DNA of 64,000 nt from Thalassobacillus sp043497085 (GCA_043497085.1 JBIEKI010000005.1); one strand, 5' to 3'; counted from the first letter of the stretch, positions 25,294 to 34,939 are shown. The notes: generated by a model not told the origin, from the letters alone. A program made the numbers and translations.

Positions 25294-26652
25294 TTATACG
25301 GAAACTTGGGAATTGTCTTTCCAAATGGTCTTTACAGAACTTTGGATAATTTCCAGCCCTTCTTCCAACTCTTCGTCTGTGATAACCAGCGGCATTAAAA
25401 AGCGGATAACGTTGTTATAAACCCCTGCTCCCAGTACCAGCAGTCCTTGTTGTTGAGCGTGGGAAATCATTTGACCTGCCAGTGCTTTATCAGGCTTTTT
25501 ATTTTCTTTATCGCTGACGATTTCAACAGCAACCATGGCGCCTAACCCTCGAATATCACCGATACAATCGACTTCTTCCGATAACTTATGGAATGTGTCT
25601 TTCACTTTGTTGCCAATTTCATCGGCGCGTTGATTCAGTCCTTCTTCCTCGATAATGTCAATAGCAGCAAGCGCAGCACGGCAACCTAATGGATTACCAC
25701 TATAGGTTCCACCTAATTCACCTGAATTGGCAGCATCCATGATTTCCTGCCTCCCTATGACACCACTGATTGGGGTACCTGCTCCTAATGATTTAGAAAC
25801 GGTAATAAGGTCAGGCACGATGTCATAATGGTCCATCGCAAAATATTTGCCGGTCCGGCCAAAGCCAGTCTGGATTTCATCTGCGACAAATAAAATGCCG
25901 TGCTGATTGCAAAGTTCCCTTACTGCCTGGACAAACCTTTTGTCAGGTACAATGAACCCGCCTTCTCCCTGGACCGGCTCCATGACAACAGCAGCAATCG
26001 TCTCTGGCGCCACTTCTTTAATGAGGAAATCGTTGAATTGCTCGATCATGAAATCAACATAAGCCTCTTCGCTCATCTCTTTTGGACGACGATATGCATA
26101 TGGGAATGGCGCTTTATATACTTCCGGTGCAAATGGACCAAATTCATACTTGTAAGGCTTCACCTTGCTCGTCATGGACATCGTCATCAACGTCCGTCCG
26201 TGGAAAGCGTTTGCAAAGGTCACAATTCCCTGACGTCCCGTATACTTTCTGGCGACTTTCACCGCATTTTCCACAGCTTCTGCACCACTGTTCTGAAGAA
26301 GCACTTTTTTGTCATGGCTTCCAGGTGATAATTCAGCCAATTTTTCTGCTAACGCTATGTAAGGCTCGTACATCATGACATTGAATCCGGTGTGGATGAA
26401 TTTATCCACTTGATCGTGAAGCGCTTCTGTCACTTTCGGGTGGCAATGACCAACATTTATCGTACCGATTGCCCCAGCAAAATCGATGAATTTATTGCCA
26501 TCGACATCGGTCACCTTGGCTCCCTCTGCCTTTGCTGCAAAAGTCGGAATCCCATAACTGACAGCGTCCGGAACAATCTGGTGACGACGCTCCAACAGCT
26601 CAGTGGCAAGCGGACCCGGTAAATTTGTTTTAACTGAAGCATGATTTGACAT
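25294..26652 (-). CDS. gabT: 4-aminobutyrate aminotransferase
   Basis: The 452-aa enzyme is a class III PLP aminotransferase: DEIQTGFGRTGKYFAMDH contains the PLP-contacting Asp, and the Schiff-base Lys is in TVSKSLGAG. It moves the amino group of GABA to 2-oxoglutarate, giving succinate semialdehyde. GGGGAGA lies before the ATG. It is second in the operon, 17 bp after the gntR gene. Confidence 0.92.
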   Translation of the reverse strand: MSNHASVKTNLPGPLATELLERRHQIVPDAVSYGIPTFAAKAEGAKVTDVDGNKFIDFAGAIGTINVGHCHPKVTEALHDQVDKFIHTGFNVMMYEPYIALAEKLAELSPGSHDKKVLLQNSGAEAVENAVKVARKYTGRQGIVTFANAFHGRTLMTMSMTSKVKPYKYEFGPFAPEVYKAPFPYAYRRPKEMSEEAYVDFMIEQFNDFLIKEVAPETIAAVVMEPVQGEGGFIVPDKRFVQAVRELCNQHGILFVADEIQTGFGRTGKYFAMDHYDIVPDLITVSKSLGAGTPISGVIGRQEIMDAANSGELGGTYSGNPLGCRAALAAIDIIEEEGLNQRADEIGNKVKDTFHKLSEEVDCIGDIRGLGAMVAVEIVSDKENKKPDKALAGQMISHAQQQGLLVLGAGVYNNVIRFLMPLVITDEELEEGLEIIQSSVKTIWKDNSQVSV

Positions 26653-26669
26653 TACAATCTCCCCTTTTC

Positions 26670-27341
26670 TTAATTAAAAATAGATGTTCGATATGATAAA
26701 TCTTTTGACAAATCTCCTAAGGTTGACAATAAATGAGATTCTATGGCATTACTCGCTTTGTTGACATCTCTTTTACTAAAAGCTTCCATTATTTTTTTAT
26801 GTTCAGATGCAGACTTTACCTCATCCATAGGCGTCGAGTAAAATTCATCTTTTAAAATCAAGTAGCCATCCGACCATTGGTTGAGTGTCTCTATCTGCTG
26901 CAATAAAAACTTGTTGCCTGAAATTTTAGCCGGATAGGTGTGAATACGCGCGTTCACCTGCATAAAAGCTTCAAAGTCCTTTTCTTTATAGGCATCCAGC
27001 TCATCTTCCAATAACTGTTCCATATATGCGATGTCCTTGTCCCCCATATGAGGCACTGCTAATTGAGCAGCATACTTTTCTAACACCACACGCAGATGAA
27101 AGACATCCTCTAATTCTTTATTGGAAGGGCTGTATACGATCGCACCCTTATTCGGTACTAATTCAATCAACCCTTCATTTTCTAAACGTTTGAAAGCTGC
27201 ACGAATCGGAGTACGACTCATCTCCAGCTCTTTACTGACCCAATCCTCTGTCACACGTTGACCAGGATTCAGTTTCTTCAGCATGATCGCACGCTTCACT
27301 TTTTCATAAGCCAGCTCTTCGTTATTCTTCTTGTTTTTCAT
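26670..27341 (-). CDS. GntR-family (FCD-type) regulator of the GABA operon
   Basis: Residues 10-75 form a GntR winged helix (LEMSRTPIRAAFKRLENEGL), and residues 85-215 an FCD ligand-binding domain (HLRVVLEKYAAQLAV, ending with HLLSTL). It leads the operon and a perfect palindrome 24 bp upstream is a likely binding site, so it is probably an autoregulated, inducer-responsive repressor or activator of gab genes. The inducer is unknown. Confidence 0.88.
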   Translation of the reverse strand: MKNKKNNEELAYEKVKRAIMLKKLNPGQRVTEDWVSKELEMSRTPIRAAFKRLENEGLIELVPNKGAIVYSPSNKELEDVFHLRVVLEKYAAQLAVPHMGDKDIAYMEQLLEDELDAYKEKDFEAFMQVNARIHTYPAKISGNKFLLQQIETLNQWSDGYLILKDEFYSTPMDEVKSASEHKKIMEAFSKRDVNKASNAIESHLLSTLGDLSKDLSYRTSIFN

Positions 27342-27364
27342 AATTAACCCACCATTGTATGCTC

Positions 27365-27380
27365 AGATTGTATACAATCT
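27365..27380. promoter_or_regulatory. GntR operator, perfect 16-bp palindrome
   Basis: AGATTGTATACAATCT is a perfect palindrome with the TTGTATACAA core common for FCD-type GntR proteins. It lies 24 bp before the gntR start. A half-site (TTGTATG) follows at 27356-27362. Confidence 0.75.
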
Positions 27381-27608
27381 TTCTAAGTTATTTATCATTC
27401 TAACGTAACAAATATCATTTTTCTAGTTATTTTTCAGAAAAAATTAATAATTTAGTTAATTCTTATTATTGGAGTTGGGACTTTTTACGCGCTCATGAAA
27501 TTTGAAAATACTCATTATTTTTAATTTTACTTTTATTTCCAATATTATTTACCTTGCAAGGGTTTTCCTATAAAATGACAGATGCTATAGATGAAAGGGG
27601 AGGTACGA

Positions 27609-28175
27609 ATGGTGAAAAAATTATTGATATCAGTTACATTGCTGGTTGCCCTTGTAGCAGCTGGATGCTCTCAATCCGACACGGAGGAAAACCAGGAATC
27701 CAATAATCAAGAAACGGAAGAAAAGAGTACTGGCAGTGAGGCTAAACCAGATGAAAATACAATCAAATCTGATTTGCTTAAAACACAACTAAATCTAGCT
27801 AATAAGCTTCGTCCGCATCATTCAAAGGTTGTGGCTTACCACAACATGAAGGCAAATGAAGAAGAACCACCTGCTCCAGAAGATTTGCAGGCTGCTGCTG
27901 AAGAGGCTAAAACTGAAGCAGGAGAAGCTGTAACTACCTTGGAAGGTTTTGAAATGAACAGTGAACTTTCTGACGATGTAAAGGAGCAATACTCCAGTGC
28001 ACTTGATTCCTTGAAAAAGTATTATAAGGAAGTCCAAAAGACGTTAGAAGCGTCTCCTGAAAAAGCAGACTTGGCAGGAGCACAAGAGCACTTTGACCAA
28101 TTCCAGCAAACCCTTGATAAAATTTATGAAGAGGCTGGACTGATTCCTACCGATATGAGTGCTGAATTAAGCTAA
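27609..28175 (+). CDS. putative lipoprotein, 188 aa
   Basis: A signal peptide ends in lipobox VAAGC (Cys18), followed by an acidic, low-complexity linker (residues 20-50) and a helical C-terminal part rich in Glu, Lys and Ala. GGGGAGG lies before the ATG at 27609; an ATG six codons earlier overlaps that site. Monocistronic, with its own terminator. No known domain recognised. Confidence 0.7.
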   Translation: MVKKLLISVTLLVALVAAGCSQSDTEENQESNNQETEEKSTGSEAKPDENTIKSDLLKTQLNLANKLRPHHSKVVAYHNMKANEEEPPAPEDLQAAAEEAKTEAGEAVTTLEGFEMNSELSDDVKEQYSSALDSLKKYYKEVQKTLEASPEKADLAGAQEHFDQFQQTLDKIYEEAGLIPTDMSAELS

Positions 28176-28191
28176 GCAAATGAATAAACAT

Positions 28192-28229
28192 GGAGACTCA
28201 CAGTTGCCGGTTCAGTCTCCGGGTTTTTC
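28192..28229 (+). terminator. terminator of the 188-aa lipoprotein gene
   Basis: GGAGACT (28192-28198) pairs with AGTCTCC (28214-28220), followed by GGGTTTTTC. Confidence 0.75.
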
Positions 28230-28293
28230 TATATTCATCAAGCCAACAGAATATTTTCACGTAAAATTTAGAGTGAATTATGACCAATGAAGC

Positions 28294-28336
28294 AAAAAAC
28301 CAGACCACCGCACGATAGCGTTGGCCTGGTTTTTTC
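28294..28336. terminator. terminator of the hydroxybutyrate operon
   Basis: AAAAAACCAG-A-CCA and CGC pair with GCG, TGG-C-CTGGTTTTTT across a short loop, with A/T runs at both ends, so it can act in both directions. It overlaps the region just past the permease stop. Confidence 0.8.
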
Positions 28337-28341
28337 TATAA

Positions 28342-29628
28342 TTATAAGATTCCGATAGCTGCCAGCAAGATGACTACTGCAACAGAGATAACCGGAATCA
28401 GTACGGCTACAACAAAGATATCTTTATAGCTGTCTTTATGGGTCATTCCAGTAATAGCGAACAATGTCAATACCGCTCCGTTATGCGGCAAGGCATCCAG
28501 ACCGCCGGATGACAGGGAAGCAATCCGGTGGAAGGCTTCCGGACTGATGCCGGTGTTCTGTGCTATTTCATAATATTTGGAACCGAGTGCTTCCAGTGCG
28601 ATTCCCATCCCCCCAGATGCGGAACCGGTAGCACCGGCCAGAATATTGACGGCAATTGCTTCTGAAATGAGCGGATGTCCTTTGACGCCCATCAGCAATT
28701 CAGTCAGACGTTCGAAGCCTGGTACTTCACGCACGACGGTACCGAAACCTACAGCAGCACTAGTGTTAATGATGGCAATAACAGAACCGTTCGCTCCTTT
28801 GTTCATCGATGAAATGAAGCGCTTGAACTTGCCTGGATTCAATACCATGATTAACAGGATACCTGCAATCAAGGCTGCGACGACGTCCCAACCAAATGCA
28901 TTCAACGTTATAAGGACAGTCAAAAGTGGTAATACAGACAAGAGGAAGTTAGGATCGTCCTCTTCTTCCACTTCCATCATATTTTTGTCGCTTGGTTCAG
29001 TAAAGACTTCACCTTTTTTGGTCAGGTTCTTTTCCTGCCACCTTAAGTATAAATATCCTCCGACACCCATGATGATGGCTGCAATGATCCCCATAACTGG
29101 AGCGGCCATGGCATCTGTTTTGAAGTATTGCATTGGAATCAGGTTCTGGATTTGTGGTGTTCCTGGGATGGCAGTCATCGTAAAGGTGAAAGAACCTAAG
29201 GCGACAGTCGCCGGAATCAGCTTTCTAGAGATATTCGCCTCACGGAATAATGACAAGGCGAGTGGATAGACTGCAAATACGACGACAAATAAGCTGACAC
29301 CCCCATAAGTCAATACAGCACAGGATGCAAGCACCCCAAGAATAGCGCGTTTTGTTCCTAGCAATTTTGTCAGTGCTACAGCGACAGAGCGGGCCATGCC
29401 GGTGTCTTCCATCAGTTTCCCAAAAATAGCCCCAAGCATGAAGACAGGAAACCATGCTTTAGCAAAATCTACGAACCCGCCCATATACGTATCTTTATAG
29501 GCTTCTAACAAATCGAGGCCGCCTGTGACCGCTACGACTCCAGCAGCGATCGGGGCTACCCAGATGATGGACCAGCCGAGATAGGCCAGTACCATCAACA
29601 CAATGAGTCCTAATAATATTCCAAACAT
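28342..29628 (-). CDS. GntP-family permease (probable 3-hydroxybutyrate/acetoacetate uptake)
   Basis: The 428-aa protein has 11-12 membrane segments and GntP-type motifs such as SGGLDALPHNGAVLTL near residue 372. GntP carriers move gluconate and other small carboxylates. As last gene of the 3-hydroxybutyrate operon it most likely imports 3-hydroxybutyrate or acetoacetate (inference from context). GGAGGAA lies before the ATG. Confidence 0.85.
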   Translation of the reverse strand: MFGILLGLIVLMVLAYLGWSIIWVAPIAAGVVAVTGGLDLLEAYKDTYMGGFVDFAKAWFPVFMLGAIFGKLMEDTGMARSVAVALTKLLGTKRAILGVLASCAVLTYGGVSLFVVVFAVYPLALSLFREANISRKLIPATVALGSFTFTMTAIPGTPQIQNLIPMQYFKTDAMAAPVMGIIAAIIMGVGGYLYLRWQEKNLTKKGEVFTEPSDKNMMEVEEEDDPNFLLSVLPLLTVLITLNAFGWDVVAALIAGILLIMVLNPGKFKRFISSMNKGANGSVIAIINTSAAVGFGTVVREVPGFERLTELLMGVKGHPLISEAIAVNILAGATGSASGGMGIALEALGSKYYEIAQNTGISPEAFHRIASLSSGGLDALPHNGAVLTLFAITGMTHKDSYKDIFVVAVLIPVISVAVVILLAAIGIL

Positions 29629-29682
29629 GTTGATTCCTCCACTAGTTGAATAGTTTCCCCCAAACCTCTTTTATCTGTTTAA

Positions 29683-30861
29683 TCACACGATTTCTACGAG
29701 CATCGCGATTCCTTGTCCTCCCCCGATGCATAAGGATGCAATGCCGTACTTTTCATTTCTACGCTTTAATTCTTTTATGACTGTATATAAGACACGTGTG
29801 CCGCTTGCACCGATCGGGTGGCCAAGCGAAATAGCGCCTCCATTGACATTTACTTTGCTGCGGTCTAAGCCAAGTTCCTTTTCTACTGCCAGGTACTGGG
29901 CGGCAAATGCTTCGTTGACTTCGATCAAAGCAATGTCATCTAAGGACAAGGCCGTTTGTGCCAGTGCTTTTTTGATGGCTGGTACCGGCCCGATTCCCAT
30001 ATAGGCTGGATCCACGCCTGCTACTCCCCAGGATACGATTTTCGCTATAGGCTGGAGGTTTTTTTCTTCAACAAAACTTTCCCCTGCTAATACAACTGCT
30101 CCAGCACCATCATTAATTCCGCTTGCGTTTCCACCGGTTACAGTACCGTCCTTTTTGAAAGCAGGCTTCAGCTTTGCAAGCCCTTCAGGAGTCGTATCTT
30201 CACGGATATGTTCATCGGTATCTACAACCCTGGTACCTTTGCGTGATATTACTTCTACCGGAACGATCTCTTCTTCGAACTTTCCACTGTTGCGTGCTTC
30301 TGCTGAACGCTTGTGGCTTTCTGCCGCGTATGCGTCCTGATCTTCTCTACTGATCTCGTATTTTTCTGATAGATTCTCTGCTGTAACACCCATACCTTTT
30401 CCAATGTATTCATCGGTCAATGCCGCCCAGAGCATATCATCGATTTTCGGCGTGCCAAGCTTGGTGCCGAAACGGCTGCCACGCATGGCATATGGGGATT
30501 GGCTCATGTTCTCCACTCCACCAGTCAGGGCGACTTTCCCTTCTCCAAGCTTAATAGACTGGGCTGCAGATACTACCGATTGGAGTCCGGACCCACAAAG
30601 TCTGTTAACCGTAAGTGCCGGGCTTTCCATCGGCACCCCGGATTTCAACGCGATATGTCTGACCATGTATGGTGAGTTGTTCGCGGAATGAATGACATTC
30701 CCCATCACCGTCAAATCAATATCTTCCGGTATGATGCCGCTTCGCTTGATTGCCTCTTTGCTGACGGTCACACCGAGGTCAGTCGGATCGACGTCTTTCA
30801 GTGAACCGCCAAAGCTTCCGAATGCTGTCCGTGCACCTTCTAAAATATAAACGTTTTCCAT
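29683..30861 (-). CDS. atoB: acetyl-CoA acetyltransferase (thiolase)
   Basis: The 392-aa enzyme has the thiolase active-site Cys89 in NRLCGSG, the His in GHPIGASG and the second Cys in CIGGGQG. In this operon it would split acetoacetyl-CoA to two acetyl-CoA. Length is typical. AAAGGGAGG precedes the ATG; the permease gene follows 54 bp downstream. Confidence 0.92.
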   Translation of the reverse strand: MENVYILEGARTAFGSFGGSLKDVDPTDLGVTVSKEAIKRSGIIPEDIDLTVMGNVIHSANNSPYMVRHIALKSGVPMESPALTVNRLCGSGLQSVVSAAQSIKLGEGKVALTGGVENMSQSPYAMRGSRFGTKLGTPKIDDMLWAALTDEYIGKGMGVTAENLSEKYEISREDQDAYAAESHKRSAEARNSGKFEEEIVPVEVISRKGTRVVDTDEHIREDTTPEGLAKLKPAFKKDGTVTGGNASGINDGAGAVVLAGESFVEEKNLQPIAKIVSWGVAGVDPAYMGIGPVPAIKKALAQTALSLDDIALIEVNEAFAAQYLAVEKELGLDRSKVNVNGGAISLGHPIGASGTRVLYTVIKELKRRNEKYGIASLCIGGGQGIAMLVEIV

Positions 30862-30882
30862 GCTGCTATTCCTCCCTTTCGT

Positions 30883-31659
30883 TTATTGTGCTGTGTAGCC
30901 ACCATCAATGACGACTGCCTGCCCGGTGACGCCTTTGGATTTATCACTGGCGAGGAACAATGCATAATCCGCAATTTCTTGTACTTGAAGCAAGCGTTTT
31001 TGTGGGACTAATGGATAGATCACTTCCTCCAGTACTTTCTCTAATGATACGTTACGATTTTTCGCCAGGTCCTCCAGCTGATTGCGGACAAGCGGTGTAT
31101 CGACATAGCCAGGACATACCGCGTTTACGGTAATACCGTGCTCTGCACCTTCCAAGGCGGTAACTTTTGTCAGTCCGATGACACCATGCTTGGAACTGTT
31201 ATACGCAGATTTTCCGGCAAAACCGACAAGTCCGTTGATCGATGCCATATTAATGATTCGCCCAAATCCTTGCTTTTTCATAATTGGAAATGCATGCTTA
31301 GTTGCCATGAATGGCGCCACCAGCATAACTTTTGTGATGAATTCGAATTTTTCTGTCGGGAAGTCTTCGATCGATGCTACATGTTGAAGGCCGGCATTAT
31401 TGATCAATACATCGAGCCGGCCGTATTTTTCCACTGTCTGGTCGATTGCCTGCTGCAATTCTTCCTCTTTTGTGACATCGCACTTCACGCCGATGCAGTC
31501 ATATCCTTCATCCGTGAGCTTCTTTGTCGCTTCCTGCAATTTTTCTTCATTGATGTCACTGAACGCGACTTTCGCACCGTTTTTCACGAACTCTACTCCG
31601 ATTTCGTGGCCGATCCCACTTGCTGCACCTGTTATGAATACTACTTTGTTATCTACCAT
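30883..31659 (-). CDS. 3-hydroxybutyrate dehydrogenase (SDR family)
   Basis: The 258-aa protein is a classical short-chain dehydrogenase: TGAASGIG cofactor motif, NNAG, and catalytic YNSSK. Length and operon position identify it as 3-hydroxybutyrate dehydrogenase, oxidising 3-hydroxybutyrate to acetoacetate with NAD+. AAGGGGGAT lies before the ATG at 31659; a longer reading upstream overlaps the preceding gene and lacks a site. Confidence 0.88.
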   Translation of the reverse strand: MVDNKVVFITGAASGIGHEIGVEFVKNGAKVAFSDINEEKLQEATKKLTDEGYDCIGVKCDVTKEEELQQAIDQTVEKYGRLDVLINNAGLQHVASIEDFPTEKFEFITKVMLVAPFMATKHAFPIMKKQGFGRIINMASINGLVGFAGKSAYNSSKHGVIGLTKVTALEGAEHGITVNAVCPGYVDTPLVRNQLEDLAKNRNVSLEKVLEEVIYPLVPQKRLLQVQEIADYALFLASDKSKGVTGQAVVIDGGYTAQ

Positions 31660-31685
31660 TCTATTTATCCCCCTTGAGTAAAAAA

Positions 31686-32360
31686 TCAGAACGTTGCCGA
31701 TAATAGGTTTTCGCTGACCTGAAGATCCGCGCCAGTCGCTTCTACTACTTCTTGTACTGTCCATCCTTCTGCTACTTCAACCAGTACTAGCCCGTCGTCT
31801 GTAACATCAATGACAGCACGGTCGGTGATAATGCGATCCACGACACCTTCACCAGTTAAAGGGAGACTGCATTCTTTTAGAATTTTCGGCTCTCCATGTT
31901 TATTTACGTGATCCATGATAATGACGATCTTCTTAGCACCGTGGACAATGTCCATCGCACCGCCCATACCTTTGATCATCTTTCCTGGGATCATCCAGTT
32001 TGCCAGATTCCCGGTTTCAGAGACTTCCATACCACCAAGAATGGCAAGATCCAAGTGTTCTCCCCGGATCATCGCAAATGATTCAGCACTGCTGCAATAA
32101 GATGCTCCGACCGCTGCTGTGACCGTTTCTTTTCCAGCATTGATTAAGTCCGGGTCCACTTCGTTCTCATACGGAGAGCGTCCGATTCCCACCAGACCAT
32201 TTTCAGACTGAAGAACGATTTCTTTATCTTCCTGGATGTAGTTCGCTACCATCGTCGGCATTCCGATCCCTAAGTTGACATAGAAACCGTTTTCAATTTC
32301 GCGCTCTGCTCGTTTCGCGATTTTTTCTCTTACTAATGCTTTATCCAAATTAACTGCCAT
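31686..32360 (-). CDS. scoB: 3-oxoacid CoA-transferase subunit B
   Basis: The 224-aa protein has the class I CoA-transferase catalytic Glu in SENGLVGIG and the NLGIGMP start region. With subunit A it moves CoA from succinyl-CoA (or acetyl-CoA) to acetoacetate. It is second in the operon, 14 bp after subunit A, with GGAGGGA before the ATG. Confidence 0.9.
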   Translation of the reverse strand: MAVNLDKALVREKIAKRAEREIENGFYVNLGIGMPTMVANYIQEDKEIVLQSENGLVGIGRSPYENEVDPDLINAGKETVTAAVGASYCSSAESFAMIRGEHLDLAILGGMEVSETGNLANWMIPGKMIKGMGGAMDIVHGAKKIVIIMDHVNKHGEPKILKECSLPLTGEGVVDRIITDRAVIDVTDDGLVLVEVAEGWTVQEVVEATGADLQVSENLLSATF

Positions 32361-32374
32361 GCTGTTCCCTCCTA

Positions 32375-33073
32375 TTATGCTTCTTTTCTTAAAGTCAGAC
32401 GTTCGATGCGCTTCTCCTGCTTGCCTTCGATCAATCCTTGCACGTAAATACCCGGGGTATGAATGTGGTCCGGATCCAGTGTTCCAGCATCCACTAAGTC
32501 TTCCACTTCTGCAATCGTCGTCGTACCGGCTGCTGCTATTTCAGGATTGAAATTACGGGCCGTCTTATTATAGACAAGGTTTCCGAGCCGATCGCCTTTT
32601 GCCGCCCTTACAAGGCTGAAATCAGCTTTCAAACCTGTCACCATCAAATAATCTTTTCCGTCAAAATTACGTACTTCTTTCCCTTCCGCTATCGGGGTAC
32701 CTACGCCTGCTGGTGTATAGAATGCAGGGATTCCTGCTCCACCCGCACGGATACGTTCTGCTAATGTGCCTTGTGGAGTCAGTTCCACTTCCAATTCTCC
32801 TGCCAGCACCTGACGTTCAAATTCTTTATTTTCACCGACATAGGAGCCGATCATTTTATCAATCTGTTTATTTTCAAGGAGCAAACCAAGCCCCCAGTCG
32901 TCTACGCCACAATTATTGGAAATCACCGTCAAATGCTTTACCTTTGATTCTACTAATGCAAGAATCAGATTTTCCGGAATTCCTACCAGTCCGAACCCTC
33001 CAACCATTATCGTCGAGTTGTCTTTGATATCTTTTACTGCTTCTTCAAATGATGTATAAATAGTTTTCATCAT
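32375..33073 (-). CDS. scoA: 3-oxoacid CoA-transferase subunit A
   Basis: The 232-aa protein begins with the CoA-transferase A pattern (IMVGGFGLVGIPENLI) and has the GAGIPAFYTPAGVGTPIAEG loop. It is the first gene after a sigma-54 promoter (33099-33115), so the operon scoA-scoB-hydroxybutyrate dehydrogenase-thiolase-permease is read from there. Two adjacent ATGs (33073 and 33070) follow AAGGGAG. Confidence 0.9.
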   Translation of the reverse strand: MMKTIYTSFEEAVKDIKDNSTIMVGGFGLVGIPENLILALVESKVKHLTVISNNCGVDDWGLGLLLENKQIDKMIGSYVGENKEFERQVLAGELEVELTPQGTLAERIRAGGAGIPAFYTPAGVGTPIAEGKEVRNFDGKDYLMVTGLKADFSLVRAAKGDRLGNLVYNKTARNFNPEIAAAGTTTIAEVEDLVDAGTLDPDHIHTPGIYVQGLIEGKQEKRIERLTLRKEA

Positions 33074-33098
33074 ACTACACTCCCTTCTACTTTCATTA

Positions 33099-33115
33099 AT
33101 GCAAGAAGCGTGCCA
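33099..33115 (-). promoter_or_regulatory. sigma-54 promoter of the 3-hydroxybutyrate operon
   Basis: On the minus strand TGGCAC (33115-33110), five bases, then TTGCAT (33104-33099) give an exact -24/-12 sigma-54 promoter 26 bp before the scoA start. The enhancer-binding activator is encoded directly upstream. Confidence 0.9.
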
Positions 33116-33251
33116 ACTTTTATCCTGAATGAAAACTCAATAATGAAGGGTGATTCACTTGAAAGCGCTAACAATAAAATTACGAATTCTCGGAAAAATA
33201 ATCAGAATACTACCATCACAATGATGAAACCCCTTACTTAAACCGTAAAAA

Positions 33252-33304
33252 ATAAACCATTCCAAAATGTCGGAATGGTTTTCCGGAATCTCGGAATGGT
33301 TTAT
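33252..33304. promoter_or_regulatory. three CCATTCC/GGAATGG repeats: terminator and likely activator site
   Basis: AACCATTCC ... GGAATGGTT (33255-33280) plus a further GGAATGGTT at 33292-33301 give two inverted arms and one extra copy. On the minus strand the arms form a hairpin followed by ATTTTTT, ending the activator gene. The site is about 140-190 bp upstream of the sigma-54 promoter, the usual distance for an enhancer, so it may also bind the activator (inference). Confidence 0.55.
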
Positions 33305-34665
33305 ATGTTATACTTTTTCACTTTGTCATACAGACTTGATTTCCCGATGCCAAGCATTGCTGCAGCTTTTCCTTTGTCACCGTGGACTTTTTTCAGTGTC
33401 CGCTCAATCGCCTGGCGTTCTGCCGTTTCCATGATCGCCTTCAAGCTTCGGTCTTCATCGACTAACAGTGCATCTGGCTTAATGTGATCCGGCAGATCAT
33501 CAAGCTCAATGGTTTCGTTGCTCGTCAAGTGGACAGCAGCTTCAATAACATTTTCCAGTTCACGAACGTTACCTGGCCAGTGATATTCCAGGAAACAGTC
33601 ATAAACGGCGGGCTCAAAATCGACAACCCGTTTACCGATCCGCTCGGTTACCTTTTCCAGTAAATATTTTGCCAGCAACCGGAGATCCTCCGGGCGCTTT
33701 CTAAGCGGTGGAATGTCAATTTGGACAACGTTTATCCGGTAAAATAAATCTTCCCGAAACTTCTGCTGAGCTATTAACTCTTCGAGCGGCTGGTTGGTCG
33801 CGGCAATGATCCTTACGTCCACTTTCTGAGGTGTAACCGATCCAATCGCTTCAACTTCCCCTTCCTGCAGGACGCGAAGAATTTTCACCTGTGCCTGTAA
33901 CGGCATATCCCCAATTTCATCAAGAAAAAGTGTTCCGCCGTCTGCCAGTTGGAATTTCCCTGGCTTACCGCCTTTTTTGGCACCAGTAAACGCGCCCTCC
34001 TGGTAGCCAAACAGCTCAGACTCGAGGAGGTCTGCTGGAATTGCCGCACAATTGACCTTGACGAACGGCTTCGTGTTACGTTCACTCAAGTGATGAATGC
34101 TATGGGCAAAAAGTTCTTTTCCTGTCCCACTCTCCCCCCTGAGCAGTACCGAAACATCCCCTGGGGCAACCTTCTTAATTTTATCCTTTAAAATATGCAT
34201 CTCTGAAGAATTGCTAATGATGTCATGAAGCGAATAGGAAACGCCATTCAGTTGTTTCATTTGATTTCGATAGGATTCCAGTTCCAGGAATAAATCTTTG
34301 ATATGGCTGTTCAGCTTCAGCCATTCCTCTGTATCCCGGAACAGCACCATCCCGAGCGCGCCGACTACTTCACCGTCCGCCCGGAGTGGAATCCGGTGGG
34401 CAATCATGTAGTTGCCGCGGATATACTGCAAATCCGCTAATTCCTCTTTTCCTGTTTCTGCTACGATGTGCATCCGGCTGTTTTCAATTACGTCGGTCAC
34501 ATGCTTCCCACGGACACTCTCTTTATCTATACCTAGAAAATCACAATAGCTGTCATTCATATAAGAAACAAAACCTTTTCGATCGACAACGACAATACTA
34601 TGATTGACATTGCCAAAAATCGTCTCCAGAATCCCGTCCCGGTAATTCGCTAATATCTCCAGCAT
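33301..34665 (-). CDS. sigma-54-dependent activator with PAS sensor
   Basis: The 454-aa protein has a PAS domain (about residues 10-120), an AAA+ domain (about 145-375) with Walker A GESGTGKE, the sigma-54 contact loop GAFTGA and Walker B LFLDEIGD, and a C-terminal Fis-type helix-turn-helix (KAAAMLGIGKSSLYDKVKKY). Such proteins bind enhancers and use ATP to open sigma-54 promoters. It stands upstream of, and co-directional with, the sigma-54-promoted 3-hydroxybutyrate operon, its likely target. The PAS ligand is unknown. Confidence 0.93.
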   Translation of the reverse strand: MLEILANYRDGILETIFGNVNHSIVVVDRKGFVSYMNDSYCDFLGIDKESVRGKHVTDVIENSRMHIVAETGKEELADLQYIRGNYMIAHRIPLRADGEVVGALGMVLFRDTEEWLKLNSHIKDLFLELESYRNQMKQLNGVSYSLHDIISNSSEMHILKDKIKKVAPGDVSVLLRGESGTGKELFAHSIHHLSERNTKPFVKVNCAAIPADLLESELFGYQEGAFTGAKKGGKPGKFQLADGGTLFLDEIGDMPLQAQVKILRVLQEGEVEAIGSVTPQKVDVRIIAATNQPLEELIAQQKFREDLFYRINVVQIDIPPLRKRPEDLRLLAKYLLEKVTERIGKRVVDFEPAVYDCFLEYHWPGNVRELENVIEAAVHLTSNETIELDDLPDHIKPDALLVDEDRSLKAIMETAERQAIERTLKKVHGDKGKAAAMLGIGKSSLYDKVKKYNI

Positions 34666-34763
34666 TCGTTCACGCTCCTGATGATTGAAATCTTTCCTAT
34701 CTATTTTATCATGAGAGCGATTTCAATCAATCTCCCAAAATTTGCGAGCTTCTCTATCCGCAG

Positions 34764-34910
34764 TCACTTTATAAATTTTTTCAGCGTGGTATGGATGTTG
34801 TTCAATGTAATCAGCACAAAACCCAGCATAATGAACGTTACAATTTCCCCAGTAAAAATCGCCACGATTCCAAGTAGTAACATATAAAATGTATTCCAGG
34901 CGTTATTCAT
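34764..34910 (-). CDS. tiny membrane protein, 48 aa
   Basis: An open frame from ATG at 34910 encodes MNNAWNTFYMLLLGIVAIFT..., with two hydrophobic segments and a basic end (TLKKFIK). GGGGGAAGGAT lies close before the ATG. It follows the TGTCTC array, which may hold its promoter. No family recognised; the gene call rests on ribosome site, hydrophobic pattern and lack of another explanation. Confidence 0.5.
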   Translation of the reverse strand: MNNAWNTFYMLLLGIVAIFTGEIVTFIMLGFVLITLNNIHTTLKKFIK

Positions 34911-34939
34911 TAAGATCCTTCCCCCTTGCGATATGGAGT

